From: Streptomyces virginiae | GTDB taxonomy: Bacteria; Actinomycetota; Actinomycetes; Streptomycetales; Streptomycetaceae | Direction: 5' to 3' | DNA: 64,000 nt | NCBI RefSeq assembly: GCF_000720455.1 | Contig: NZ_JOAK01000005.1 | Span: forward strand, 62,001 to 126,000 | Shown here: in pieces, positions 31,220 through 38,068 of the stretch | Layout of the letters: the number at the start of each line of letters is the position of its first letter | Numbering within the stretch: position 1 is the stretch's first letter | Translations under genes and position numbers: made by a program | The notes under the pieces: model-generated | What the model was told of the DNA's origin: nothing | The model's database searches: none | Seen by the model: the letters and a program-made list of their open reading frames with translations, nothing else

Positions 31220-31732
31220 ATGATCAACACCCGTCTCCGGCAGTTCGTGGCCCTGGCGACCGGCGCCCTGCTCGCCGCCTGCCTGTCCTTCGCCGCGCCC
31301 GCCTCGGCCTCCACCCTCACCTCGGCCACCGCCGACGTCCAGGCCCCGACCCCGCTCGTCGTGAACGCCCGCTGGGGCGGGCACGCCACGTACGACCGGA
31401 TCGTCATCGACCTGCAGGGGTACACCCCCACGGTGACCGTCACGCCCGTCGCACAGCTCGTGTACGACGGCTCCGGAAAGCCCGTCCCGCTGGCCGGGAA
31501 GTACTTCCTGGAGATCCGCCTCAATCCCGCCGCCGCGCACGACGACGCGGGTGGGAGCGTCTACCACGGCCCCAAGCTCCAGAAGATCTACCTCAGCAAG
31601 CTCAAGGGCCTCGCCATGACCGGCGACTACGAGGGGTACGTGACCTTCGGCGCCGCCTTCGACACCGTCCCCTACTACCGCGCCTACAGCCTGCACTCGC
31701 CCGAGCGGTTCGTCGTGGACATCGCCCACTGA
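31220..31732 (+). CDS. Secreted AMIN-like domain protein
   Basis: 170 residues. A Sec signal of about 30 residues (LRQFVALATGALLAACLSFA, then APASA) precedes a compact beta-rich domain. That domain has ARWGGHATYDRIVIDLQGYTP, a pattern of AMIN-like domains found in actinobacterial exported proteins. It ends YRAYSLHSPERFVVDIAH, also typical. AMIN domains often help target proteins to the cell envelope or peptidoglycan, but this one is not fused to an enzyme. GGGGA precedes the ATG; an upstream in-frame start at 31181 would spoil the signal peptide. Confidence 0.8.
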   Translation: MINTRLRQFVALATGALLAACLSFAAPASASTLTSATADVQAPTPLVVNARWGGHATYDRIVIDLQGYTPTVTVTPVAQLVYDGSGKPVPLAGKYFLEIRLNPAAAHDDAGGSVYHGPKLQKIYLSKLKGLAMTGDYEGYVTFGAAFDTVPYYRAYSLHSPERFVVDIAH

Positions 31733-31752
31733 ACCGCTGAACCGCTGAACCA

Positions 31753-31790
31753 GCGGCGGGGGTGCCGGCCTGGCCGCGCACCCCCGCCGC
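31753..31790. terminator. Bidirectional terminator between convergent genes
   Basis: GCGGCGGGGGTGC pairs with GCACCCCCGCCGC (13 bp, perfect) around a 12-nt loop, between the AMIN-like gene and the convergent reductase gene. Just before it the sequence TGAACCGC is repeated, starting with the stop codon (TGAACCGC-TGAACCGC-TGAACC), which gives three TGA triplets. Confidence 0.8.
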
Positions 31791-31795
31791 GCGCG

Positions 31796-32440
31796 TCACC
31801 TGCGCCAGAACAGGTGGTGCGTCACGCCGCTCGGGCTGGGCACGACGTCCAGGTGGAACCGGTCGAGCAGCTCCTCGGGCGACTTCCAGAGCCGCACCCC
31901 GGAGCCGAGGTCCACGGGTGCGACCGCCACGTGCAGGGTGTCGACGAGACCGGCGTCGAGGAATTCGCGGATGGTGGTGGCTCCGCCGCCGAGCCGGACG
32001 TCCTTGCCCCGCGCCGCCTCTCCGGCCGCTTCGAGGACCGTCGCCGGGTCGGCGTCGACGAAGTGGAAGGTGGTGTCGGAGAGCGTGAACGAGGGCCGCG
32101 GGTGGTGGGTCATGACGAAGACCGGGGTGTGGAACGGGGGCTCCTCGCCCCACCAGCCGCGCCACTCGTGATCGGCCCAGGGCCCTCGCTGGGGCCCGAA
32201 CTTGTTGCGGCCCATGATCTCGGCGCCGATGTTGTGCGTGAAGTCGCGCGTGAAGTAGTCGTCCAGGCCCCGGCTGCCGCCCGGGTCGGTGCGGTTCGGC
32301 CAGCTCGCCGTGGCTCCGGCCCACGCGAACATGGCCGCGGGGTCGGCGTGGCCGAACGGCCGCTCCAGGCTCTGGGGCTCGCCGGCGCCGAACCCGTCGC
32401 GCGAGACGGTGAAGTTCTGGACTCTCAGCAGCTGCTCCAC
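31796..32440 (-). CDS. Dihydrofolate reductase-family protein (RibD C-terminal-like)
   Basis: 214 residues of the DHFR/RibD C-terminal superfamily, probably an NADPH-dependent reductase of unknown substrate. Diagnostic parts are the N-terminal VQNFTVSRDGFGAG (normally V-x-x-S-x-DG), EIMGRNKFGP, VFVMTHHPRPSF and the nucleotide-binding VRLGGGATTIREFLDAGLVD. The GTG start has GGAGG 6-7 nt upstream. It lies 52 bp downstream of the flavodoxin-like oxidoreductase on the same strand, so the two are likely co-transcribed. It is unlikely to be the housekeeping folate enzyme. Confidence 0.85.
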   Translation of the reverse strand: MEQLLRVQNFTVSRDGFGAGEPQSLERPFGHADPAAMFAWAGATASWPNRTDPGGSRGLDDYFTRDFTHNIGAEIMGRNKFGPQRGPWADHEWRGWWGEEPPFHTPVFVMTHHPRPSFTLSDTTFHFVDADPATVLEAAGEAARGKDVRLGGGATTIREFLDAGLVDTLHVAVAPVDLGSGVRLWKSPEELLDRFHLDVVPSPSGVTHHLFWRR

Positions 32441-32492
32441 GGGCTTCCTCCAGTCGTGTCGTCCCTCATGGGACCGTCCGGGCGCGGAGAAC

Positions 32493-33224
32493 TCATCGGT
32501 GCTCGGGGTTGGGGAAGTCGAAGCGGCAGCCTGCGTCCCACAGGGAGCGCTGGTTGCCGTGGGCCGGGATGCCGCCGGAGCGCTTGAGCAGGCCGGCCAG
32601 GTGCATGAGGTTCCAGGACATGAAGGCGGTGTTGCGGTTGGTGAAGTCGTTCTCGGGGCCGCCGGAGCCGGGGTCGAGGTAGGAGGGGCCGGGGCCGGCC
32701 TCGCCGATCCATCCCGCGTCGGCCTGGGGCGGGATCGCGTAGCCGAGGTGCTGGAGGCTGTAGAGGACGTTCATGGCGCAGTGTTTGACGCCGTCCTCGT
32801 TGCCGGTGATCAGCGCGCCGCCGACCCGGCCGTAGTAGGCGTACTGGCCGTGCTCGTTCAGCAGGGAGGAGCAGGCGTAGAGCCGTTCGATGACCTTCTT
32901 CATCACGGAGCTGTTGTCGCCGAGCCAGATCGGCCCGCACAGCACGAGGATGTCGGCGTCCATGATCTGGCTGTAGAGGACCGGCCACTGGTCGCTCTCC
33001 CAGCCGTGCTCGGTCATGTCCGGCCAGACGCCCGTCGCGATGTCGTGGTCGACGGCGCGGATGAGCGAGGTACGGGCGCCCGCGGACTCCATGACCGCGC
33101 GGCTCTTGTCGATCAGGCCCTCGGTGTTGCTGGTCTCGGGCGAGCGCTTGAGCGTGCAGTTCACGTAGAGGGCGGTGAGGTCGGCGTAGGGCGCGGGGGT
33201 CGCGGTGTTCTCGTCGGCAGCCAC
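32493..33224 (-). CDS. Flavodoxin-fold NAD(P)H-dependent oxidoreductase
   Basis: 243 residues of the NADPH-dependent FMN reductase / flavodoxin-like family. TALYVNCTLKRSPETSNT is the phosphate-binding first loop. The segment ADILVLCGPIWLGDNSSVMK matches the second flavin loop, and GRVGGALITGNEDGVKH the third. The tail contains an Asn/Pro/Gly-rich segment near YLDPGSGGPEN. GTG start with GGGG just upstream. It is divergent from a PadR regulator (112 bp), which probably controls it and the reductase gene downstream. Confidence 0.85.
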   Translation of the reverse strand: MAADENTATPAPYADLTALYVNCTLKRSPETSNTEGLIDKSRAVMESAGARTSLIRAVDHDIATGVWPDMTEHGWESDQWPVLYSQIMDADILVLCGPIWLGDNSSVMKKVIERLYACSSLLNEHGQYAYYGRVGGALITGNEDGVKHCAMNVLYSLQHLGYAIPPQADAGWIGEAGPGPSYLDPGSGGPENDFTNRNTAFMSWNLMHLAGLLKRSGGIPAHGNQRSLWDAGCRFDFPNPEHR

Positions 33225-33324
33225 ACACCCCAGCCTGTGCAGTGCGCGGGGCGGCCGCCACCGGGCCTGGCCCGTCCGGGGGCGGCCGTGGAGAGGTGAT
33301 CGCGGCGCCGGGCCGCGGCAAACC

Positions 33325-33336
33325 TAGGATGGCGGC
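33325..33336 (+). promoter_or_regulatory. -10 element placed for a leaderless padR message
   Basis: TAGGAT at 33325-33330 is followed by 6 nt and then the ATG of the PadR gene. This spacing puts transcription start at or within a base of the initiation codon. There is no Shine-Dalgarno sequence before the ATG, which agrees with a leaderless mRNA. No clear -35 element is visible in the GC-rich upstream sequence. Confidence 0.5.
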
Positions 33337-33885
33337 ATGTCCCTGCCGCACGCCATCCTCACCGCCCTGCTCGAGAAGCCCTCGTCCGGGCTGGAGCTGA
33401 CCCGGCGGTTCGACAAGTCGATCGGGTACTTCTGGTCGGCGACGCACCAGCAGATCTACCGCGAGCTGGGGCGGCTGGAGGAGGCCGGGCTGATCCGGGC
33501 GCTGCCCAGCGAGGTGCCCGTGCGGGGGCAGAAGAAGGAGTACGAGGTGCTGCCCGCGGGCGGCACGGAGCTGGCCCGGTGGGTCGCGGAGAGCCAGGAC
33601 CCGAAGCCGATGCGCGATCCGCTGCTGCTGCGGATCCGGGCGGCGGGCGTCGTGGGGCCGCAGGGGCTCGGCCCTGAGCTGCGGCGCCATCTGGACCTGC
33701 ACCGTCGCCAGCTGGCGCAGTACGAGGCCATCGAGGAGAAGGACTTCCCGCCGGGCCGCGACGCAGTGGAGGACCGGCTGCGCCGGCTCGTCCTGCACGG
33801 GGGGATCGCTCTGGAGACGTTCTGGCTGACCTGGCTGGAGGAGGCCCTCGGCGAGGTCGGGGACATGTCCGGCCCGGAGGCCTGA
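33337..33885 (+). CDS. PadR-family transcriptional regulator
   Basis: 182 residues. The winged helix is at about residues 1-85 (SLPHAILTALLEKPSSGLEL, then FDKSIGYFWSATHQQIYREL and GLIRALPSEVPVRGQKKEY). The dimerisation Vir_C-like helical half is at about 90-175 (LRRHLDLHRRQLAQYEAIEE). PadR proteins are mostly repressors that respond to phenolics or drugs. The divergent oxidoreductase gene is the most likely target. Probably translated from a leaderless message. The gene ends ahead of a strong hairpin at 33922. Confidence 0.9.
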   Translation: MSLPHAILTALLEKPSSGLELTRRFDKSIGYFWSATHQQIYRELGRLEEAGLIRALPSEVPVRGQKKEYEVLPAGGTELARWVAESQDPKPMRDPLLLRIRAAGVVGPQGLGPELRRHLDLHRRQLAQYEAIEEKDFPPGRDAVEDRLRRLVLHGGIALETFWLTWLEEALGEVGDMSGPEA

Positions 33886-33921
33886 GGCCCTCGCGGGCGC
33901 CGGTGCCCTACGACGCACGGC

Positions 33922-33957
33922 GCCGCCCCCGCCCGGGCGGACCGGGGCGGGGGCGGC
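33922..33957. terminator. Bidirectional terminator between padR and the EF-hand gene
   Basis: GCCGCCCCCGCC pairs with GGCGGGGGCGGC (12 bp) around a loop of about 12 nt, located between two convergent genes and 11 bp from the EF-hand gene stop. Confidence 0.75.
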
Positions 33958-33967
33958 GGCGGAGGGA

Positions 33968-34180
33968 CTACTTGTTCAGGGAGGCCCAGAACTCTTCGAA
34001 GCTCAGCAGCTTGTCGCCGTTGGCGTCCTTGGAGGCGACGACGGAGTCCGCGACGGCCGGGGTCACGTGGGCGTCGCCCATGGCGCGCATCGCGGCGCTG
34101 TACTCGTCGGCCGTGATGAAGCCGTCACCGTTCACGTCGAACCTGTCGAACGTAGCCCGTGCGCTCTCGATGTCCGCCAC
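33968..34180 (-). CDS. Small two-EF-hand calcium-binding protein (Cab family)
   Basis: About 70 residues with two EF-hand loops: DVNGDGFITADE (about residues 15-26) and DANGDKLLSFEE (about 51-62). Both have acidic residues at positions 1, 3, 5 and 12. Streptomycetes carry several such small EF-hand proteins (CabB/CabC types), linked to calcium effects on germination and aerial growth. The GTG giving MADIESARATFDRF has AAGGGG at 9 nt; another GTG three codons upstream has no proper spacing. The protein is cytosolic. It is convergent with padR. Confidence 0.9.
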   Translation of the reverse strand: MADIESARATFDRFDVNGDGFITADEYSAAMRAMGDAHVTPAVADSVVASKDANGDKLLSFEEFWASLNK

Positions 34181-34255
34181 TGGGTCCACCCCTTCTTGGT
34201 GCTTGTTGACCGGCCCAGGGTAGCGGCACCCGGGGCGGGCGGGCCCCCCGGCCCC

Positions 34256-35443
34256 CTAGCGGAAGATCCCGGTGTGGCCGAGCGAGTAGCGGCCGGGCTG
34301 CGGGTACACGGCGAGTCCGTGCGGGCCGCCGCCCACCGGGATCCGGGCGAGCTGCTTGCCGGTCACGGTGTCGACGGCGTACACCTCGGAGTTGTAGCGG
34401 CCGGACAGCCACAGCACCTTGCCGTCGGCGGAGACGCCGCCCATGTCGGGGCTGCCGCCGTCCGGCAGCGTCCACTTCTTGGTGAGCTTCTTCTGCGGGA
34501 AGTCGTAGACCGAGATGGTGCCCTCGCCGCGGTTGGAGACGTACATCTCCTTGGAGTCGCGGCTCACGTAGAGGCCGTGGCAGCCCTTCCCGGTGGGCAG
34601 CAGCTTGGGGGTCTCGAAGGTGTCGCCGCTGAGCACCCACATGCCGTGCGCCATCATGTCGGCGACGTAGAAGGTCTTGCCGTCCGGGGAGACCTTGACG
34701 TCCTGGGGCATCGCGCCCTCGAACGGCAGCTTCTGCTGGCCGACGACCTCCATCTTCTCCGTGTCGACCTTGAGGAGTTCGCCGGAGAACTCGCAGCTCA
34801 CGATGAAGTAGCGGCCGTCGGCGGAGAAGTCGGCGTGGTTGACGCCGAAGCAGGTCACCGGGACGGTCTTCACGCGGTCCATGGTGTGCGGGTCGCGGAA
34901 GACCAGCTCCTTGTCCAGGGAGGCCATGACGACCGCGTACTTTCCGTTGGGCGTGAAGTACAGGTTGTAGGGGTCGTGGACCTCGACGGGCTTTCCGGCC
35001 TCGCCGGTGGCGGGGTTGATCGGGGTGAGCGTGTGGCCCCGGTTGTTGTTGACCCACAGGGTCTTCAGGTCCCAGGAGGGGACGACGTGCTGGGGCTGGA
35101 CCCCGACCGGGATGGTGTCGATGACCTGGTAGGTCTCCGGGTCGATGACGGACACCGTGTTGGAGCTGGTGTTCGGCACGTAGACGCGGGAGGGGAAGTC
35201 CTTGACCACCGGGGACAGCTTGCCCGGCCGGTCGGCCGCGTAGACGTCGTTCGGATCCAGCAGGGGCGGCATGCCGGGCAGCCCGGGCGGTGCGGCCGGT
35301 ACGGCCTTGACGGGCTTGGCCGGGCCTTTGGTGCCGAGCGCCTCGGCGGGCCCCTTTCCGGCTGATCCGCAGCCGGCCAGGGCGGCGAGGACCAGACCGG
35401 CCAGCAGTACGCCGGCATTCCGGGGAAGGCGGGTGGTCTTCAT
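34256..35443 (-). CDS. YncE-like beta-propeller lipoprotein (YVTN repeats)
   Basis: 395 residues. Lipoprotein signal with lipobox LAGC (Cys at about residue 25), a Pro/Ala-rich spacer, then a seven-bladed YVTN/cytochrome-D1-like propeller. Blade motifs include VYVPNTSSNTVSVIDPETYQ, TLWVNNNRGHTLTPINPATG, VKVSPDGKTFYVADM and MYVSNRGEGTISVYD. No haem-binding motif is visible, so it is likely a binding or scaffold protein on the outer membrane face. Its ATG overlaps the stop of the upstream NodB-like gene (ATGA), so both are made in fixed ratio and probably act together. Confidence 0.88.
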   Translation of the reverse strand: MKTTRLPRNAGVLLAGLVLAALAGCGSAGKGPAEALGTKGPAKPVKAVPAAPPGLPGMPPLLDPNDVYAADRPGKLSPVVKDFPSRVYVPNTSSNTVSVIDPETYQVIDTIPVGVQPQHVVPSWDLKTLWVNNNRGHTLTPINPATGEAGKPVEVHDPYNLYFTPNGKYAVVMASLDKELVFRDPHTMDRVKTVPVTCFGVNHADFSADGRYFIVSCEFSGELLKVDTEKMEVVGQQKLPFEGAMPQDVKVSPDGKTFYVADMMAHGMWVLSGDTFETPKLLPTGKGCHGLYVSRDSKEMYVSNRGEGTISVYDFPQKKLTKKWTLPDGGSPDMGGVSADGKVLWLSGRYNSEVYAVDTVTGKQLARIPVGGGPHGLAVYPQPGRYSLGHTGIFR

Positions 35444-36138
35444 GGCGTCAGCAGCTCCGTGGTGGTCACCGCGCGCAGTTTGCGGCGCGCGAGTTCTTCG
35501 AGGAGGGGAGGCATCGCGTCGACCGTGTCCGCGTAGCCGAAGTGCAGGCTCACCACGGATCCGGGCCGGATCGTCCCGGTGACGTTGCGGATGACGGCCG
35601 CGGCGCCGGGCGAGGTGAAGTCGAGGGAGTCGACGTCGTACGACAGGACGTGCGGGTAGCCCGCCCGCCGGGCCAGCTTCTGGACGAGCGGTGTCGCGTA
35701 CTGCGTCTGAGAGGGCCGGAACCAGATGCCGATGGAGCCGGTGAGTCGCTTGAGGCGCTGGGCGCAGCCGGTGATCTCGGCGTAGGCCTCCGCCTCGGTC
35801 ATGTCGTTGATCGCGAGGTGGCGCTGGGTGTGGTTGCCGAGCTCGTGACCGCCGTCGAGGATCCGGCGGGCCATGTCCGGGTGGGCGTCGAGCCAGGCGC
35901 CGATCGCCAGGACGGTGATCCGCGCGCCGGCCTTCTCGGCGGCGGCCAGGGCCGCGCGGGCGAGGGCGGGCTCCCCGTTGCCGTGGAAGGTGAGGGCGAC
36001 CCGGTCGCCCTCGCGCGGACCGTGGCCGATCTCGGGGGGCTGCCCGGCGAACCGGCGCGGGGCAGCGGCCGGGGCCGGCTGCGCGGGCCCCGCGGGGCGG
36101 GCGGGGCCGGGGGGCCCGGAAGGTAATGATTGACCCAT
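35440..36138 (-). CDS. NodB-homology polysaccharide deacetylase-like protein with altered active-site motifs
   Basis: 232 residues. A Pro/Ala-rich N-terminus of about 40 residues lacks a clear signal peptide. The NodB fold follows. Motif 1 reads TFHGNG instead of TFDDG, so the catalytic-base Asp is replaced. Motif 2 is intact (GNHTQRH, metal His pair). Motif 3 reads WFRPSQ where R-x-P-x-G is usual. Motif 4 is DVDSLDF, and motif 5 contains SVVSLHFG. It could be a non-canonical deacetylase or a pseudoenzyme that binds glycans. Its stop overlaps the start of the YncE-like gene. The ATG lacks a good Shine-Dalgarno. Confidence 0.8.
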   Translation of the reverse strand: MGQSLPSGPPGPARPAGPAQPAPAAAPRRFAGQPPEIGHGPREGDRVALTFHGNGEPALARAALAAAEKAGARITVLAIGAWLDAHPDMARRILDGGHELGNHTQRHLAINDMTEAEAYAEITGCAQRLKRLTGSIGIWFRPSQTQYATPLVQKLARRAGYPHVLSYDVDSLDFTSPGAAAVIRNVTGTIRPGSVVSLHFGYADTVDAMPPLLEELARRKLRAVTTTELLTP

Positions 36139-36309
36139 TTCGGGACGTTCACCGAAGAGGGTGAATCGGGTGGCCCATCCGCCACGTGATCAACGATTTA
36201 CTCAGAGGAGTCGATAGTTATTCATCGATTGCGAGGCGAGTGGCCCACCTCACCTAGGATTTAGCTAGAAAGTCTTGCGATTTGCACACTTATGTCCAAG
36301 TAGGGACTT

Positions 36310-36409
36310 TTGGCGTTCGAGCGCGCGTCTGTCATAGTCGAAACCACGACTTCCCATTGACCCGAGCGAAGTCGCCACGCCGAGGATCACACCCCCTCAG
36401 ATCCTCGGC
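36310..36409 (+). ncRNA. Candidate small RNA with its own promoter and two hairpins
   Basis: A promoter-like pair TTGGCG (36310-36315) and CATAGT (36333-36338) with an ideal 17-bp spacer predicts a start near 36344. Directly after that lie hairpin 1 (CGACTTC/GAAGTCG, 36347-36374, 14-nt loop with CCC) and hairpin 2 (GCCGAGGATC/GATCCTCGGC, 36379-36409, loop ACACCCCCTCA). No open reading frame fits. The paired C-rich loops recall actinobacterial 6C RNA, but that class has six or more C per loop, so no family is assigned. The 317-bp gap around it (36139-36455) is otherwise gene-free and AT-rich. Confidence 0.5.
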
Positions 36410-36417
36410 GCACCCAT

Positions 36418-36457
36418 GAAGCCCCCACACCGCCCCACACGGCGAGCCGGGGGCTTC
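36418..36457 (-). terminator. Terminator of the anti-sigma-type ATPase gene
   Basis: GAAGCCCCC pairs with GGGGGCTTC around a 22-nt loop, beginning at the stop codon of the minus-strand gene. It lies just beyond the candidate small RNA on the other strand and may insulate the two. Confidence 0.65.
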
Positions 36458-36968
36458 AGGCGTTCTGGCGGTCGGCGACCCGCATCTCGAACCAGGTGAT
36501 CTTCCCCCGGGGCAGCAGGTCGGCGCCCCAGCGGTCGGACAGCTTGTCGACGAGGAAGAGGCCGCGGCCGGTGGTGTCCAGTTCGTGGACCGGCATCAGA
36601 CACGGCAGCCCGCGCGAGGGGTCGCGCACCTCCACCCGGATCCAGCCGCGCCGCCGCAGCATGCGTAAGCCGAAGGAGCGGGCGCCGGTGTGGCGGACCG
36701 CGTTGCCGACGAGTTCGGAGACCAGCAGGACGGCGTGCTCGGAGATCTGCGGCGAGAGGCCCCAGAGGCGGACCACCACGCACTGGGTGAGCCGGCGAGC
36801 GGTACCGGCGGACTCCGGCATGGACGGCAACGTCACTTCCGCCTCGGCAGGATTCCCGTACAACTCCAGCGCCTTGAGGCCCTGTTCCTCCTCGACGGCC
36901 GCCGTGAGCCGTACCGCCGAAGCACCGCCGCGCTGCCGCGGCTGTTCCACACCCTCCAGGCCCGCCAT
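36456..36968 (-). CDS. ATP-binding anti-sigma-type regulator (HATPase_c, RsbW/SpoIIAB-like)
   Basis: About 170 residues with a GHKL (Bergerat) ATPase fold. The N box is SELVGNAVRHTG (about residue 88), G1 is DPSRGLP, and G2 is TGRGLFLVDKLSDRWG. Streptomycetes have many such single-domain kinases, acting as anti-sigma factors or partners of PP2C phosphatases. No sigma factor or antagonist gene is adjacent, so the target is unknown. Start at MAGLEGVEQ (36968) is preferred over an upstream start at 37022. The 191-bp upstream gap contains its promoter. Confidence 0.8.
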   Translation of the reverse strand: MAGLEGVEQPRQRGGASAVRLTAAVEEEQGLKALELYGNPAEAEVTLPSMPESAGTARRLTQCVVVRLWGLSPQISEHAVLLVSELVGNAVRHTGARSFGLRMLRRRGWIRVEVRDPSRGLPCLMPVHELDTTGRGLFLVDKLSDRWGADLLPRGKITWFEMRVADRQNA

Positions 36969-37213
36969 GCACCCATCATGGACGGCCGCCCTGCCCCTCC
37001 GGGCCGTTCCACAGGAAAACACCCCCCGGATTCAACGAATCCAAGGGGGTCTCCTGTCATATGCGGGAGGCAACCGGGTGGCCTCGAAACGGGCCCTGAC
37101 CTGGCGTGACCCACCGCATGGAAGTGATCACAGCGAGTGGATCACCGATGCGCCTTAAGGTTGCCTTAAGGCCTGGCTAATCCACCCACAGGGAGGACCG
37201 CCGGGCCGGACGG

Positions 37214-37981
37214 TCAGACGAACTTCGCCTTGCCCGGGCCCTCTTCGACGAAGCTGCGCATGCCGCGCTCGCGGTCCTCGGTGGCGAACAGGCCCGCGAA
37301 CCAGTTGCGTTCGATGGTGAGCCCGGTGTCGATGTCGGCCTCCAGGCCCGCGTCCACGCACTCCTTGGCGGCGCGCAGCGCGATCGCCGGCCCCTGCGCG
37401 AGCTTGGCCGCCCAGGCGTGCGCCTGCTCGTAGACCTCGGCGGCGGGCACCACCCGGTCGACCAGGCCCAGGGTCAGCGCCTCGTCGGCCTTGACCATGC
37501 GGCCGGTGAAGATGAGGTCCTTGGCCCGGGAGGGGCCGACCAGCCGGGACAGCCGCTGGGTGCCGCCCGCGCCGGGGATCAGGCCGAGCAGGATCTCGGG
37601 CTGGCCGAGCTTGGCGTTGTCGGCGGCGATCCGGTAGTCGGCGCACAGCGCGAGCTCGCAACCGCCGCCCAGCGCATAGCCGGTGACGGCGGCGACGACG
37701 GGCTTGGGGATGCGGGCGACGGCGGTGAAGGCGTCCTGCAGCGCACGGGACCGGACGACCATCGCCGCGTGGTCCATCGTCTGCATCTCCTTGATGTCCG
37801 CGCCGGCCGCGAACACCTTCTCGCCGCCGTAGATGACGACCGCGCGGACGTCGGCCCGGTCGGTCGCCTCCACGGCGAGCTCGCGCAGCCGGTCCTGGGT
37901 GGCGATGTCCAGGGCGTTCATGGGCGGCCGGTCCAGGCGGAGGGTGCCGACGCCTTCGGAGACTTCGAGAGAGATGGTCAT
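37214..37981 (-). CDS. Enoyl-CoA hydratase/isomerase family protein
   Basis: 255 residues of the crotonase superfamily, usual length. Oxyanion-hole segments are VFAAGADIKEMQ (about residue 57) and YALGGGCELALCADYRIA (about 102). The catalytic Glu region LGQPEILLGLIPGAGGTQRL has the standard Glu (about residue 130). Likely hydrates trans-2-enoyl-CoA in beta-oxidation, but crotonase members differ in substrate and this one stands alone. It is followed by no further beta-oxidation genes. A terminator of the next gene lies 29 bp upstream of its start. Confidence 0.92.
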   Translation of the reverse strand: MTISLEVSEGVGTLRLDRPPMNALDIATQDRLRELAVEATDRADVRAVVIYGGEKVFAAGADIKEMQTMDHAAMVVRSRALQDAFTAVARIPKPVVAAVTGYALGGGCELALCADYRIAADNAKLGQPEILLGLIPGAGGTQRLSRLVGPSRAKDLIFTGRMVKADEALTLGLVDRVVPAAEVYEQAHAWAAKLAQGPAIALRAAKECVDAGLEADIDTGLTIERNWFAGLFATEDRERGMRSFVEEGPGKAKFV

Positions 37982-38009
37982 ACGGGTCAGGTTAGCGGCG
38001 GTTAACGCG

Positions 38010-38048
38010 AGGTGGCCCGGTGCTGTGTGTCACAGCACCGGGCCACCT
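38010..38048 (-). terminator. Terminator of the first L,D-transpeptidase gene
   Basis: AGGTGGCCCGGTGCTGTG pairs perfectly with CACAGCACCGGGCCACCT (18 bp) around a TGT loop, 20 nt beyond the stop of the L,D-transpeptidase gene at 38069. Confidence 0.88.
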
Positions 38049-38068
38049 CTACCGCGTACGGGACGGAT

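Noticed and set aside
26840..31729. 1629-residue open frame antisense to the FG-GAP/LGFP gene
   Set aside because: Val/Gly/Arg-rich low-complexity product, typical of a high-GC shadow frame; the plus strand has clear domains and a signal peptide.
36344..36409. Assignment of the small RNA candidate to the 6C RNA family
   Set aside because: Loops have only three and five consecutive C residues, and the gene context differs from known 6C loci as I recall them; no model search was possible.
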